Below, one piece after another: positions 1 to 9,900 of a stretch of 64,000 nucleotides of DNA. The notes below the pieces were generated by a model. That model did no database searches and was not told where the DNA came from. It saw only the letters and a program-made list of their open reading frames with translations. The position numbers were made by a program, and so were the translations under genes. The stretch is from contig NZ_FUZU01000001.1 of assembly GCF_900167975.1 (NCBI RefSeq), positions 2,937,331 to 3,001,330 of the forward strand, written 5' to 3'. Each line of letters begins with the position of its first letter. Position 1 is the first letter of the stretch. The DNA comes from Ohtaekwangia koreensis. Its GTDB lineage: Bacteria; Bacteroidota; Bacteroidia; Cytophagales; Cyclobacteriaceae.

Positions 1-1
1 G

Positions 2-1150
2 AGTTTGTGGTGGCCGTGTAAAGATCATCTTTCGGATAAACCGGATAGCATGAAGATCAGCGTTACAGTTCCACGCGGTCTTACAGATATATCCAACGGA
101 AGGCTTATTCACAAAACAGAATTGTCCGATAACCTTACGCGCTTTGAATGGTATGTGAGTTACCCGATCACAACCTATTGTGTGGTGATCAACATCGGAA
201 ACTATAAACGATTTAAAGATCTATATATCTCCGGTAGCGATACCCTGCATGTGAACTATTACTGCATGAACTATGATGTAGCTATAGCCAAAAAGATTTT
301 TAAACAAGCCAGGCCCATGTTGTCGGTATTTGAGAAATGTTTTGGAAAGTATCCCTTTTGGCGCGATGGGTTTACCGTAATGGAATCCATTTATCCCATG
401 GAGCACCAGGGGGCTGTGAGCTTTGGATCTATTTTTAGTCCCTTCAATAGTGATCAATATGATTCGCTTGATCTGGTGCGAACGATGTGGCATGAGACCG
501 CACACGAGTGGTGGGGAAATAGTATAACGGTCAAAGACATGGCAGACCTTTGGATACATGAAGCTTTTGCTACCTATGGAGAAGTGTTAGCCTATGAGCA
601 ACTGAAAGGTTCAACAGCAGCATCAGGGTATTTGAGAGAGCAGCGTCCTGCAAATAGAGAAGCCATCATCGGTAGGTATGGCGTAAATGATTTTCGCCTT
701 GGTGATGTATACTCGAAAGGTGCTTTGATCGTACATACGCTTCGAAACACGATCGCCAACGACTCAGTTTGGTTCGGACTTCTGCGCAGTATTCAACATG
801 ACTTCGCATACCAAACCATTACTACTCAGGATCTGGTTCAATACATCAGTGGCAAAACAAAAACGGACTATCACTATTTTTTTGAGCAATATCTCACCAA
901 GGCATCTCCTCCTGAATTGCAATTGCTGATCAGTCGTCAAGGCGCTGTAACTACAGTAAAATACAGATGGCATGTGGATGTGGCAAAATTCAACATGCCT
1001 GCAAAAATTATAGTCAAAGGTATATATACATTGATTTATCCAACCACAGAATGGGCTGAACTGAAATTGGAAAACATTAAACCAAAAGATGTTAAAGTTG
1101 ACCACGAAAGTTTCTACATTCAGAGTAAAACCCGGGTTGGACAACCATAA
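2..1150 (+). CDS. M1 family zinc aminopeptidase (3' part; start lies outside window)
   Basis: This is the C-terminal part of a gluzincin metallopeptidase that removes N-terminal residues from peptides. The zinc-binding signature is visible as HETAHEWWGN, followed 18 residues later by the third ligand in LWIHEAF, which is the M1 HExxH-(18)-E pattern. Upstream, PMEHQGAVSFG sits where the exopeptidase GxMEN motif is normally found; the altered form is seen in many Bacteroidetes M1 proteins. The reading frame is open to the left edge without a plausible start, so the N-terminal beta-sandwich and any signal peptide are missing. The region after the catalytic domain is short, as in M1 proteins lacking the long helical C-terminal domain. 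The next gene lies 154 bp downstream on the same strand and has no obvious functional link. Confidence 0.93.
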   Translation, partial: SLWWPCKDHLSDKPDSMKISVTVPRGLTDISNGRLIHKTELSDNLTRFEWYVSYPITTYCVVINIGNYKRFKDLYISGSDTLHVNYYCMNYDVAIAKKIFKQARPMLSVFEKCFGKYPFWRDGFTVMESIYPMEHQGAVSFGSIFSPFNSDQYDSLDLVRTMWHETAHEWWGNSITVKDMADLWIHEAFATYGEVLAYEQLKGSTAASGYLREQRPANREAIIGRYGVNDFRLGDVYSKGALIVHTLRNTIANDSVWFGLLRSIQHDFAYQTITTQDLVQYISGKTKTDYHYFFEQYLTKASPPELQLLISRQGAVTTVKYRWHVDVAKFNMPAKIIVKGIYTLIYPTTEWAELKLENIKPKDVKVDHESFYIQSKTRVGQP

Positions 1151-1304
1151 AGCAGGGAAAATCTCGGTAACTGAATTAATACAAGTTGATAAGTAATTAT
1201 TGAATACCTTGTTGTGCATTTCTGCTGATAAAAAACGTTCGTATTACTGACTTTGATCAGCGTTATTTGAAGTAACCAAACGCACTTTTAAAAAAATATA
1301 GTAT

Positions 1305-2702
1305 ATGAACGTACAGGTGAAATTTCTGGGTGGGGCAGGTACGGTAACGGGTTCACGTTACCTTCTGGATATAGGTGGTTTCAGAATGCTGTTTGACTGC
1401 GGCCTCTTCCAGGGACTTAAGGAATTACGACTAAAGAACTGGGACGAGTTTCCTGTAGACCCTTCAACTATCCATGCCGTGGTGATCAGTCACGCACACA
1501 TTGATCACACCGGATATTTACCTCGTCTTGTGCGCGAGGGATTTTCGGGATCTATATATTGCACGGCCCCGACAGCGGAGCTCATGAAAATTATGTTGAT
1601 GGACTCTGCCAAGCTACAGGAGGAAGAAGCCAGTTATGCTGCACGCAAAGGCTATTCCAAGCATACCGAGCCTAAGCCACTCTATACATCACAGGATGTT
1701 GAGCATGTCTTTCCGCTTGTAAAGGCATACGACTATAATGAAACGATTAAGATGGATGCCTGCGCCGATATAATTTTTCGGGATGCAGGCCATTTGTTAG
1801 GGTCTGCTATAACCGAGCTCTTTGTTCATGGCGATCGGCAGAATAAAAAAATAGTTTTCTCAGGCGACCTGGGACGCTATCATGACCCGATCCTGCATGC
1901 GCCAACGGCCGTTGAACAAACTGATATTTTATTTATTGAATCTACCTATGGTGATAAAGTCAGCGCGGCATATGATCCGCAGGCTGATCTTGAGCGTATT
2001 GTAAATGAAACATTTCAACGCAAAGGTATTGTATTGATACCAGCCTTTGCCGTGGGGCGTACACAACTGCTGCTATACTATCTGTGTAAACTGATGCGTG
2101 AAGATAAGATTCCCGATGTGCCGGTATATATTGACAGTCCCATGGCGATCTCCGCTACATCCTTATATACTACCTTTCGAGATTATCATAAAGTAAATTT
2201 CTCCTTATCCGAACTGGCGGGAAATCTGGAAACAAACATGATCGTCTTTGTAAAAACCGTTCAGCACTCCAAAACGCTGAATGAAGTTAAAACCAATGCG
2301 ATCATCATTTCCTCCAGCGGCATGATGGCCGGTGGACGCATTCTGCATCATTTATACCATCGCCTTCCACGCGAGCAGGATACTGTGCTGATCTCGGGAT
2401 ACCAGGCAGTCGGTACGCGCGGCCGTGACCTGGTGGACAAGAAGCCATCCATACGTATTTTCGGTACAGAGGTGCCGGTGAACTGCAAGGTTGAAAATGT
2501 GAAGTCATTATCCGGGCATGCTGATCGTGATGAGTTGTTTCGCTGGATGAAGAACTTTACCACAAAACCTAAAATAACATTTACAGTTCATGGTGAAGAT
2601 CCCGGCCTGACAAATTATGGCAACGCTATTGGAAAGGAATTCGAGTGGAATGTTATCAAGCCTAAATACCAGGAAAGCTTTACGCTGTTTGAAGGTATAT
2701 AG
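1305..2702 (+). CDS. Beta-CASP metallo-beta-lactamase-fold RNase-like protein (CPSF73/YSH1 type)
   Basis: The 465-residue protein begins with the metallo-beta-lactamase core. It carries the HxHxDH zinc motif in HAHIDHTGYLPRL, a further ligand in DAGHLLGS and the aspartate in FSGDLGRYHDP. The beta-CASP insert follows: motif A acid in ESTYGD, then SSSGMMAGGRILHH and the histidine in SLSGHADRDEL. A short RNA-metabolising MBL segment ends the protein. The architecture and length match bacterial CPSF73-like proteins, which are expected to be cytoplasmic RNA endo- or exonucleases. There is no signal peptide. The stop codon lies 8 bp from the end of the convergent dehydrogenase gene, leaving no room for a separate terminator. 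The RNA target is unknown. Confidence 0.93.
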   Translation: MNVQVKFLGGAGTVTGSRYLLDIGGFRMLFDCGLFQGLKELRLKNWDEFPVDPSTIHAVVISHAHIDHTGYLPRLVREGFSGSIYCTAPTAELMKIMLMDSAKLQEEEASYAARKGYSKHTEPKPLYTSQDVEHVFPLVKAYDYNETIKMDACADIIFRDAGHLLGSAITELFVHGDRQNKKIVFSGDLGRYHDPILHAPTAVEQTDILFIESTYGDKVSAAYDPQADLERIVNETFQRKGIVLIPAFAVGRTQLLLYYLCKLMREDKIPDVPVYIDSPMAISATSLYTTFRDYHKVNFSLSELAGNLETNMIVFVKTVQHSKTLNEVKTNAIIISSSGMMAGGRILHHLYHRLPREQDTVLISGYQAVGTRGRDLVDKKPSIRIFGTEVPVNCKVENVKSLSGHADRDELFRWMKNFTTKPKITFTVHGEDPGLTNYGNAIGKEFEWNVIKPKYQESFTLFEGI

Positions 2703-2710
2703 CCGCTGCG

Positions 2711-3700
2711 TTAGGATATCGACAGTTCATGAACGGCAGCTGCACCACCTTCCCACGATGCTATATTTTGAAAGGTCGTATGTGCAATTCCCGTCAGTGC
2801 CTCTTTGGTGAGAAATCCCTGATGTCCGGTTATCAACACTTTCTTGTTTGATAACAACCGGGCATACATAGTATCGTTTATAGTTTTGTCCCGTAGGTCT
2901 TGGAAGAATATATTTTTTTCAAGTTCGTATACATCCAGACATGCGCCACCGATATGGTTATTTTCAAGTGCATGGAGCAGCGCCTCGGTATGGACAATGC
3001 CGCCCCGGGCAGTATTGATCAGTATACTATCCGGCTTCATCTTGCTAAACGCATCGTAAGAAAAAAGATGTTTTGTGTGCTCATGGAGTGGACAATGTAT
3101 GGAAATGATATCGCTCTGCAGCAACAGTTCATCGAATGGTATATATGTAATCTGCAAAGAAGAGGCTTTCGGATTCTGGACAGGATCACATGCGAAAACA
3201 TGGCCTCCGAAACCCTGCATGATCCTGGCGAAAGCCATCCCGATTTTACCAGTCCCAAGTATACCGATGGTTTTGCCGTGAATGTCAAAGCCTGTGAGTG
3301 TATCGAGTCGATAATCCTGTAGTTGTAGTAGTAAACGACTCTGCGCTATTTTTCGGTTGAAGGCCATCAGCATTGTTGCAGCATGTTCGGCTACTGAATA
3401 GGGGGAATAATCGGGGACGTTGGCAATATGTATACCCAGTTTTTTTGCTTTGTCAAGATCGACATGATCATACCCGGCTGAACGTAGGGCTATATACCGT
3501 ATACCCATTTTCGACAATTCATCTAATACAACACCGCTTGCATCATCCGCAGTAAAGATAGAGATCGCTTCAAAACCTTTGGCAAGGTATACGCTCTGAA
3601 GACTAAGGCGCTGATCCGTATGGGTAATCCCATGTTGCCCCGCTTCCTTCTCCAGGAATGGTCTTTCATAGGGAAGAGAACTATATATCAATACCTGCAT
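2711..3700 (-). CDS. ldhA: D-lactate dehydrogenase-like D-isomer 2-hydroxyacid dehydrogenase
   Basis: NAD-dependent reductase expected to interconvert pyruvate and D-lactate in the cytoplasm. The Rossmann motif GILGTGKIG is followed by an acid that would bind the NAD ribose (ACDP). The catalytic triad of the family is present: Arg in NTARGGIV, Glu in DVYELEKN and His in ITGHQGFLTKEAL. The HQ.FLTKEAL ending and the VYE.E..IFF segment are typical of the LdhA subgroup rather than of glycerate or phosphoglycerate dehydrogenases. An upstream ATG would add six residues (position 3718), but the start at 3700 gives the usual MQVLIYSS beginning. The gene is divergent from the GH43 gene across a 455-bp gap that also holds the GH43 promoter. 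Confidence 0.92.
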   Translation of the reverse strand: MQVLIYSSLPYERPFLEKEAGQHGITHTDQRLSLQSVYLAKGFEAISIFTADDASGVVLDELSKMGIRYIALRSAGYDHVDLDKAKKLGIHIANVPDYSPYSVAEHAATMLMAFNRKIAQSRLLLQLQDYRLDTLTGFDIHGKTIGILGTGKIGMAFARIMQGFGGHVFACDPVQNPKASSLQITYIPFDELLLQSDIISIHCPLHEHTKHLFSYDAFSKMKPDSILINTARGGIVHTEALLHALENNHIGGACLDVYELEKNIFFQDLRDKTINDTMYARLLSNKKVLITGHQGFLTKEALTGIAHTTFQNIASWEGGAAAVHELSIS

Positions 3701-4155
3701 CGTGAGTGGTTTTCTCAAAGATATATAGATGCGGACCCCGGATTACTGAGGATTGTCATCAACAAGGCTCAGGTTTGTCAGGGCTTTACACCTTGGGTGT
3801 ATGGATATGGATTTACTACAGACGGTAATCAATGCAGTAACCGCTTATCGCAGTACGCTCCATCTCGTTGTTGCTACATTTGTTATACTGCCATAAATTC
3901 AATGTTAACGATTGAATTCACTTAATCAATCGTTTGAAATAAATCTATATGACCCTCCTGATTTCATGGATTGCCCCCCTGAACGGCTGATGTTTGCTGA
4001 TACATTTGTTTCGTGTCGGCAAGCAACGTATAGCATCGGTGTTACCGGTTTAAACTTCGTTTGTTTAAACGATGATTAGCCAGTGATTTCTGTTTGTCAA
4101 GGATATATACCTATATCTAGTTGCCAGCTATTGTTTCATTTTTAAACCCAGACCC
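3701..4155. other. Divergent intergenic region between ldhA and the GH43 gene
   Basis: No gene is supported here; an open frame crossing 3620-3925 is antisense to ldhA and has no coding character. The right half holds the composite regulated promoter of the GH43 gene (described separately) and a 5' leader of about 145 bases. The leader contains two copies of the self-complementary octamer GTTTAAAC at 4048-4055 and 4063-4070, which could pair as a hairpin. Confidence 0.6.
3909..4008 (+). promoter_or_regulatory. Composite PUL promoter upstream of the GH43 gene (candidate HTCS operator)
   Basis: Seen: CGATTGAAT at 3909 and CGTTTGAAA at 3931 (22 bp apart); GACCCTC at 3951 and TTGCCCCCC at 3971 (C-rich boxes about 21 bp apart); and TACATTTG at 4001-4008, which matches the Bacteroidetes -7 consensus TAnnTTTG. 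The same elements, in the same order and at nearly the same distances, precede the SusC gene (6609-6706). Direct repeats spaced two helical turns apart are typical of AraC-type output domains such as that of the HTCS at 14108. Inference: this is the site through which the HTCS activates the locus. Confidence 0.72.
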
Positions 4156-6423
4156 ATGAAAGAAAAAATTTTACAATCAAAGACGGTGTTGCATGGCCTT
4201 GCACTTCCGGTTTTAGCGTTCGCAGCTAAAGCTACCAGTAACATGACTCGCAGTGCGGTTGTCTCAAGCTCCTTGGTGTTGATGATGACTATATCTTCAC
4301 TGTCCAACGTCAATGCTCAAAGTACATTTTATCCCGGGGGCGATTGGTATGATATCAATGGCAACATCGTTCAGGCTGTTGAGGGCGGCATTATGCAGAT
4401 CGGAGGCCTCTATTACCTGTGGGGCATGGATCGTTCGCAGAACAACTACCGCTTTCGCGGAGTAAATTTATACTCGTCACCCGATCTGAAGACCTGGACT
4501 TTTGTTAATACAATTCTCAGCAGAACATCACATCCTGATCTCGACAATGACGCGGTGGTAGAACGACCTAAACTTTTACACAATACCAACACCGGGCAAT
4601 ATATACTTTGGGTTCACTATGAAGGTTGGAATGCGTACTCAACTGCTGAAGTTGGCTATGCTACAAGTAGTACGATAGGAGGGAACTATACATGGCAGGG
4701 GCATTTTCGGCCGCTTAATAATGATAGCCGTGATATGAATGTATTCAAGGATTCAGATGGCAAAGCGTACCTGATCAGCAGCGTTGCTATAAACTCTGAG
4801 GTAGTGATTATGGAGTTGAATGCATCCTATACTGCACCAGTGCAGGAAGTGTTCCGTGGCTATAACAGTAATTCAAATTCAGGTATAGGTTGTGAAGGGC
4901 ATGCTATACTAAAATCAGGAGGAACCTACTTCTGGATTCAATCTTTCTGTTCCGGCTGGGATACAAATGACAACCGGTATTTTACAGCCACTTCACTTGC
5001 TGGCCCCTGGACAAGCCGCGGTAATATAGCACCTGCAGGAGCCAGAACGTATCAATCGCAAGTTACCAATGCTTTCGCGGTGACCGGCACCAGTGCAACG
5101 ACCTATGTATATGTTGGGGATCGCTGGTCTGTTGGTAATTACTCGATGACACGGCTCATTCTGCAACCGCTTCAGATTTCAGGCACTACATTAAGTCTGC
5201 CGTGGTATGATCAATGGAGTATAAATACAACCACCGGTATAGCAACCGGCGGGCCTGCTATAAATTTTAACGGCGAGTTTCGTTTGGTAAACAAGTATTC
5301 AGGAAAAGTTATGGAGGTACCCGGGTATGCCACCACGGACGGTACGCAAATCAAACAGTATACATCTAACAATGGCACAAACCAGCGATGGATTATTCAA
5401 AACCTGGGACGTGGAGAGTATAGAATCAACAACGTGAACAGCGGAAAGGTAGTGGACAATCCTTCTGCTTCCCGCACGCTGGGTACCAACACGATTCAGT
5501 ATACATACAACGGTGGCTATAATCAGAAGTGGCATATTATACCTTGTGCGGACGGATCGTACAGAATCGATAACGTAAACAGCCTTGGAAAAATAATAGA
5601 GATAGCGGATTCCTCTACTGTCAACGGAGCCGGTGTTGTGTTGGGTGACTTTGCATACTGGCCCAATCAGCAATGGTATATAGTTCCAGTGCAGGCTTCA
5701 GTAACAATCGAGGAAAATACAACGGGCTTTTGCAGTGCCGAAGGAACGATCGATATGAATTACACAGGCTATACCGGGGCCGGCTTTGTAAACACCAACA
5801 ATGCTGTCGGTGCTGGCATCAACTGGAGAGTAAACTTTGCCACGAGTGGATCAAAAACATTTACCTTCCGCTATGCGAATGGAAGCGGTGCTAACCGGCC
5901 GGCAAACTTGCTTGTAAACGGAGTTGTAGTGGCTTCAAATATAAATTTTCCCGCTACCAGTACATGGACAACCTGGTCGACTGTAACGGTTAACGCAAAC
6001 ATCAGCGCGAACACATCTGCCATTGTACGACTCCAGGCAACTACGGCCGCAGGTACAGCAAACATCGATAACATTGCTATAACCGGTTCGGCTACGGCTG
6101 AATGTGGATCATCATCTTCGGCAGCCAGGCAGGAAAGTCCGGGACCGTTAACGGAAGATCGCGATCGTAATGCAGTGGCCGGGTATCCCAATCCATTCTC
6201 GGAGAAAGCATATATAGCAGTCTCGCTGCTACAGCCTGCCGATGTTACCGTAGATATACTGAACGCATCAGGCATCAAAGCAAAAACGTATTCGTTCGGA
6301 ATACTGTCAGCAGGTACACATGAACTTGAACTGGATGGACGGGAATTGCCAACCGGTATATATGTATACAAAACGCTCATCAACGGCAAACTAACCACCG
6401 GAAAACTTATAAAAGGGGAATAA
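4156..6423 (+). CDS. Secreted GH43 (subfamily 24-like) exo-beta-1,3-galactanase with CBM13 and CBM6/35-like domains and T9SS sorting tail
   Basis: The five-blade GH43 domain (about residues 57-360) resembles subfamily 24 exo-beta-1,3-galactanases. Candidate catalytic or binding residues are E136 (VVERPK), E247 (GCEGHA) and Q300/Q302 (YQSQV). Members of this subfamily are known to use Glu and Gln instead of the usual Asp base. A ricin-type CBM13 (about 373-512) shows three QxW-like motifs (QRW, QKW, QQW). A beta-sandwich CBM6/35-like domain covers about 515-650. The last 80 residues (YPNPFSEKAYI to GKLIKGE) are a type A T9SS sorting domain, so the enzyme is exported by T9SS and probably surface-anchored or released. 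The annotated start gives a 54-residue leader; an ATG at 4243 would give a normal signal peptide ending in NVNAQ. It has its own regulated promoter and terminator, directly upstream of SusC. Confidence 0.9.
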   Translation: MKEKILQSKTVLHGLALPVLAFAAKATSNMTRSAVVSSSLVLMMTISSLSNVNAQSTFYPGGDWYDINGNIVQAVEGGIMQIGGLYYLWGMDRSQNNYRFRGVNLYSSPDLKTWTFVNTILSRTSHPDLDNDAVVERPKLLHNTNTGQYILWVHYEGWNAYSTAEVGYATSSTIGGNYTWQGHFRPLNNDSRDMNVFKDSDGKAYLISSVAINSEVVIMELNASYTAPVQEVFRGYNSNSNSGIGCEGHAILKSGGTYFWIQSFCSGWDTNDNRYFTATSLAGPWTSRGNIAPAGARTYQSQVTNAFAVTGTSATTYVYVGDRWSVGNYSMTRLILQPLQISGTTLSLPWYDQWSINTTTGIATGGPAINFNGEFRLVNKYSGKVMEVPGYATTDGTQIKQYTSNNGTNQRWIIQNLGRGEYRINNVNSGKVVDNPSASRTLGTNTIQYTYNGGYNQKWHIIPCADGSYRIDNVNSLGKIIEIADSSTVNGAGVVLGDFAYWPNQQWYIVPVQASVTIEENTTGFCSAEGTIDMNYTGYTGAGFVNTNNAVGAGINWRVNFATSGSKTFTFRYANGSGANRPANLLVNGVVVASNINFPATSTWTTWSTVTVNANISANTSAIVRLQATTAAGTANIDNIAITGSATAECGSSSSAARQESPGPLTEDRDRNAVAGYPNPFSEKAYIAVSLLQPADVTVDILNASGIKAKTYSFGILSAGTHELELDGRELPTGIYVYKTLINGKLTTGKLIKGE

Positions 6424-6470
6424 CACGATCTTCCCACATAATGGTTGTAAGGATTTGCGATAAGGCTAAA

Positions 6471-6510
6471 CATGAGTCATAACAACGGTTGTGACTCATG
6501 CTTTTCTTTC
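6471..6510 (+). terminator. Hairpin terminator after the GH43 gene
   Basis: CATGAGTCA at 6471-6479 pairs perfectly with TGACTCATG at 6492-6500, and further CAAC/GTTG pairing is possible in the loop. A pyrimidine-rich stretch (CTTTTCTTTC) follows. It lies 47 bp after the stop codon and separates the GH43 transcript from the SusC promoter. Confidence 0.65.
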
Positions 6511-6608
6511 GCTTATCGGCAAGCATTATCTTCTTGTCAGGACGCCAACTCCACGGCCGCTCTCAGGCAGCTGATCTTAAAAATGAATATCCATGATTCG
6601 CTTTAAAA

Positions 6609-6706
6609 CGTTTGAAATTCGTTTTAAAACGATTGAAAAGTCTAAGTGACCCTCTTTATATCATGAAGTAACCCCCCGGGCACGCTGGCCCATCCGTGTA
6701 CATTTG
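6609..6706 (+). promoter_or_regulatory. Composite PUL promoter upstream of SusC (candidate HTCS operator)
   Basis: CGTTTGAAA at 6609 and CGATTGAAA at 6630 are direct repeats 21 bp apart. GACCCTC at 6648 and AACCCCCC at 6670 form the second, C-rich pair, and TACATTTG at 6699-6706 is the -7 box. From the end of the C-run to the -7 box is 21 bp here and upstream of the GH43 gene. The leader to the SusC ATG is about 190 bases; I saw no second gene in it. The rest of the 477-bp gap holds only the preceding terminator. Confidence 0.74.
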
Positions 6707-6900
6707 TTTACACGCGAACCTCACCAAAACACCACATGTCGCTTGTGATCAAATCAGCTTTTTACAACTAACCCTGACTCCATGAACACATTACAAATCA
6801 CCAACTCCGGTTGAAAAGCACGGTGTCCATTCGTGCAAATCGCATGGCAGTGATTATCACATTCTCTGAATCAAAATTTTAAAGCTTTAACCCTATACTT

Positions 6901-9900
6901 ATGAGAGATAGAATTTTACGAAAGAAAATTATTCTCCATCTACTTGCATGTCTGTGCTGTGCATTTGCAACGGTACCGACATGGGCTGATGATGGGAAGT
7001 ACCGCGTAGATTTTACCGTGACCGGTAAAATAACTTCCGCTGATGACAATACACCGGTTCCCGGTGTGAACGTACTTGTAAAAGGTACTTCCAACGGAAC
7101 CTCAACGGATGCAGACGGCAGATATACCATCAACGTTCCGGATGGAAATGTAGTGCTTGTGTTTTCATTTATAGGATACTTGCCGCAGGAGATCACCGTA
7201 GGCGAACGCACCACGGTAGATGTTCAACTTGTTTCTGATATCACACAATTATCGGAAGTAGTCGTGGTCGGATACGGTACGCAAAAACGTTCTGACATTA
7301 CCGGCTCGGTAACATCTGTACCCAAGGACAGGTTGTCCAATCTCCCGGTGACAAACTTGTCACAAGCATTGCAGGGTGCCACTGCAGGTCTGCAGATCAC
7401 GCAGCAGTCTTCTGTTCCCGGTAGTTCAGGAACCATGCAGGTGCGTGGTGTAAATTCAATCAACGCCAGTACCGGTCCCTTCATCGTTCTCGATGGTATG
7501 CCATTTTTTGGAAGCTTGAATGATATAAATCCGAATGATATAGCTTCCATTGAAATTCTCAAAGACGCTTCCGCTGTAGCAATCTATGGAACGCGTGGTT
7601 CCAACGGAGTTATACTCATTACCACCAAGCGCGGAACCAATAAAGATGGTAAGCCTAATATAAATTTCAACGCCTATGGTGGCGTTGAGAATATAGCCCA
7701 TACGCTCACGCCCATGGGGCCGGATCAGTATGTGCAAAAGTATAAAGACTTTCTCACGGCAAATGGTATTACACAAACTGCTGTGCTTCCAAACCTTGCC
7801 GAACAGGAAAACTATGCGAACGGCAAGACAACCGATTGGATGAAAGAAGCCACCCGCACGGGCAACATTCAAGAATATAACCTGAGTGTCAGCGGTGGTA
7901 CTCCGAAAGTACAGTACTACTTTTCAGCTACACGCCTTGCCCAGAAAGGTGTTGTTGAAGGCTTTCAATTCAATCGCACTACCGTGCGCTCCAACCTTGA
8001 TGCACAGGTCACCGATTACCTGAAGATCGGAATGTCCAGCTTCTTTACCGATAACAATTATGACGGAGGCCGCGCAAACCTTTTGCAGGCTACAGCGATG
8101 AGTCCGTATTCAGTGCCCAGAGACGCGAATGGTAAATATATAGTTTACCCAATGGCGCCTGAGCAGCTGTTTGTGAACCCGTTGCTTGGACTTACCACCG
8201 ATCGCACCGATCGCGGGAAGAACTTAACCGGTAATGGCTATGTGGAGTTGACACCGAAATTCCTGGAAGGATTCAAATACCAACTCAAAGGTGCCTATAT
8301 ATATAACATGGTACATGTAGCATCCTATACGGGAAGAGCGGCCAATGATCAAAGCGGTACAGCCACGTTGCGGGACAGTACCAGTAACAACTGGGTATTG
8401 GAAAATGTAGTAAGCTACACCAAAGATATCAACAAGCATCACGTTGATATAACAGCCGCGTACAGTGCACAAAAAGTATCAAGCTTCGAATCCGAAGCGT
8501 CCGCTACAGGTTTCATCAACGATGCTTTGTCGTATAACGATCTTCTTGCAGGAGCTTCAAAATCTGCAAACTCAGAAGCCAATGAATATACATTGCTATC
8601 GCAGCTGGGAAGAATCAACTACTCGTATGATAGCCGCTACCTGTTAACGCTTACTGCACGAAGAGATGGTTACTCAGCTTTTGGTGCCAACAATAGTAAG
8701 TATGGCATCTTCCCGTCCATGGCTATAGGCTGGAACCTGCACAACGAAGCCTTCATGAGTAATTTATCAAACATCATTTCACAGGCCAAGCTCAGAGTGT
8801 CGTACGGTAAAACCGGAAACCAGGCTATAGCGCCCAACCAAACCTATACCACGGCTACTACCGTGCAGCAGCCTTTTACAGGAGCGATCCAAACCGGAGT
8901 GGTATATAATACACTTGGCAATGGAGATCTTACCTGGGAGTCTACAACAACCCTGAACGGGGCTATCGATTTTGGATTGCTGGAAGATCGCTTCACAGGA
9001 ACAATAGAAGTATATAAAAGTAAAACGGAAGATATACTCCTGAAGCGCGCTCTGCCCGGTGTGAATGGTTATGCGGACATCTGGAACAACCTGGGCAAGA
9101 TGCAGAATGTTGGCGTAGAGATTACACTGAATTCGGTTAACATCGACCGGGGTAACTTCAGATGGGAGACTTCTCTTAATTTCTCAACCTATAAGAACAA
9201 GATCCTGGAACTATACGGTGATGGAAAAGATGATATAGGCAATACATGGTTCATTGGTCAACCTTTGCGTGTTATCTATGGTTATGAGAAAATAGGCATC
9301 TGGCAAACCGAAGATATAGGCACGTACGATCCGGTTGCAAAAGCAGGTGATATCAAGTTCAAAGATCAACCTACAGTGGATACCGATGGCGATGGGAAAC
9401 CGGACGCAGGTGATGGCATCATCGATTCGAAAGACCGCGTTATTATAGGTCAGCGAAATCCAAAATGGTATGGCGGTATAACAAATACATTCCACTATAA
9501 GAATTTCCACCTGAGCATTTTTGTACAGACCTCACAAGGTGGTCTCAAGCGCAATGCCGATCTCACCTATGCCGATGAAGCGGGTCGCAGAAATCTTCCG
9601 GACGGTTTTGGCTATTGGACAGCGGAAAATCGCGACAACTACTGGCCATCTTTATCTGCCTATAAAAACTACCGCGGGTATCACTTTGCCGAAGACTGGA
9701 GCTATGTGCGTTTGAAAGATGTGCGCCTGAGCTATACCGTTCCAAAAGATTTCCTGAGCCGCTATGGTATAGGAGCTCTTACCATCTATGCTGCAGGAAG
9801 GAATCTATATACCTGGACCAACTGGTTTGGTTGGGATCCCGAGATGAACTATGCATCCAGAGGCTCCAGTGGAGACAATCTTAACTACCCGGTAGTAAGA

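Noticed and set aside
3620-3925. Plus-strand frame in the ldhA-GH43 gap
   Set aside because: Half of it is antisense to ldhA, the rest overlaps the regulated promoter, and no protein family is visible.
5871-6473. 200-codon open frame antisense to the GH43 gene
   Set aside because: It lies fully opposite the CBM and sorting domains, has Ser/Ala-rich composition typical of a shadow frame, and has no start signal or neighbours.
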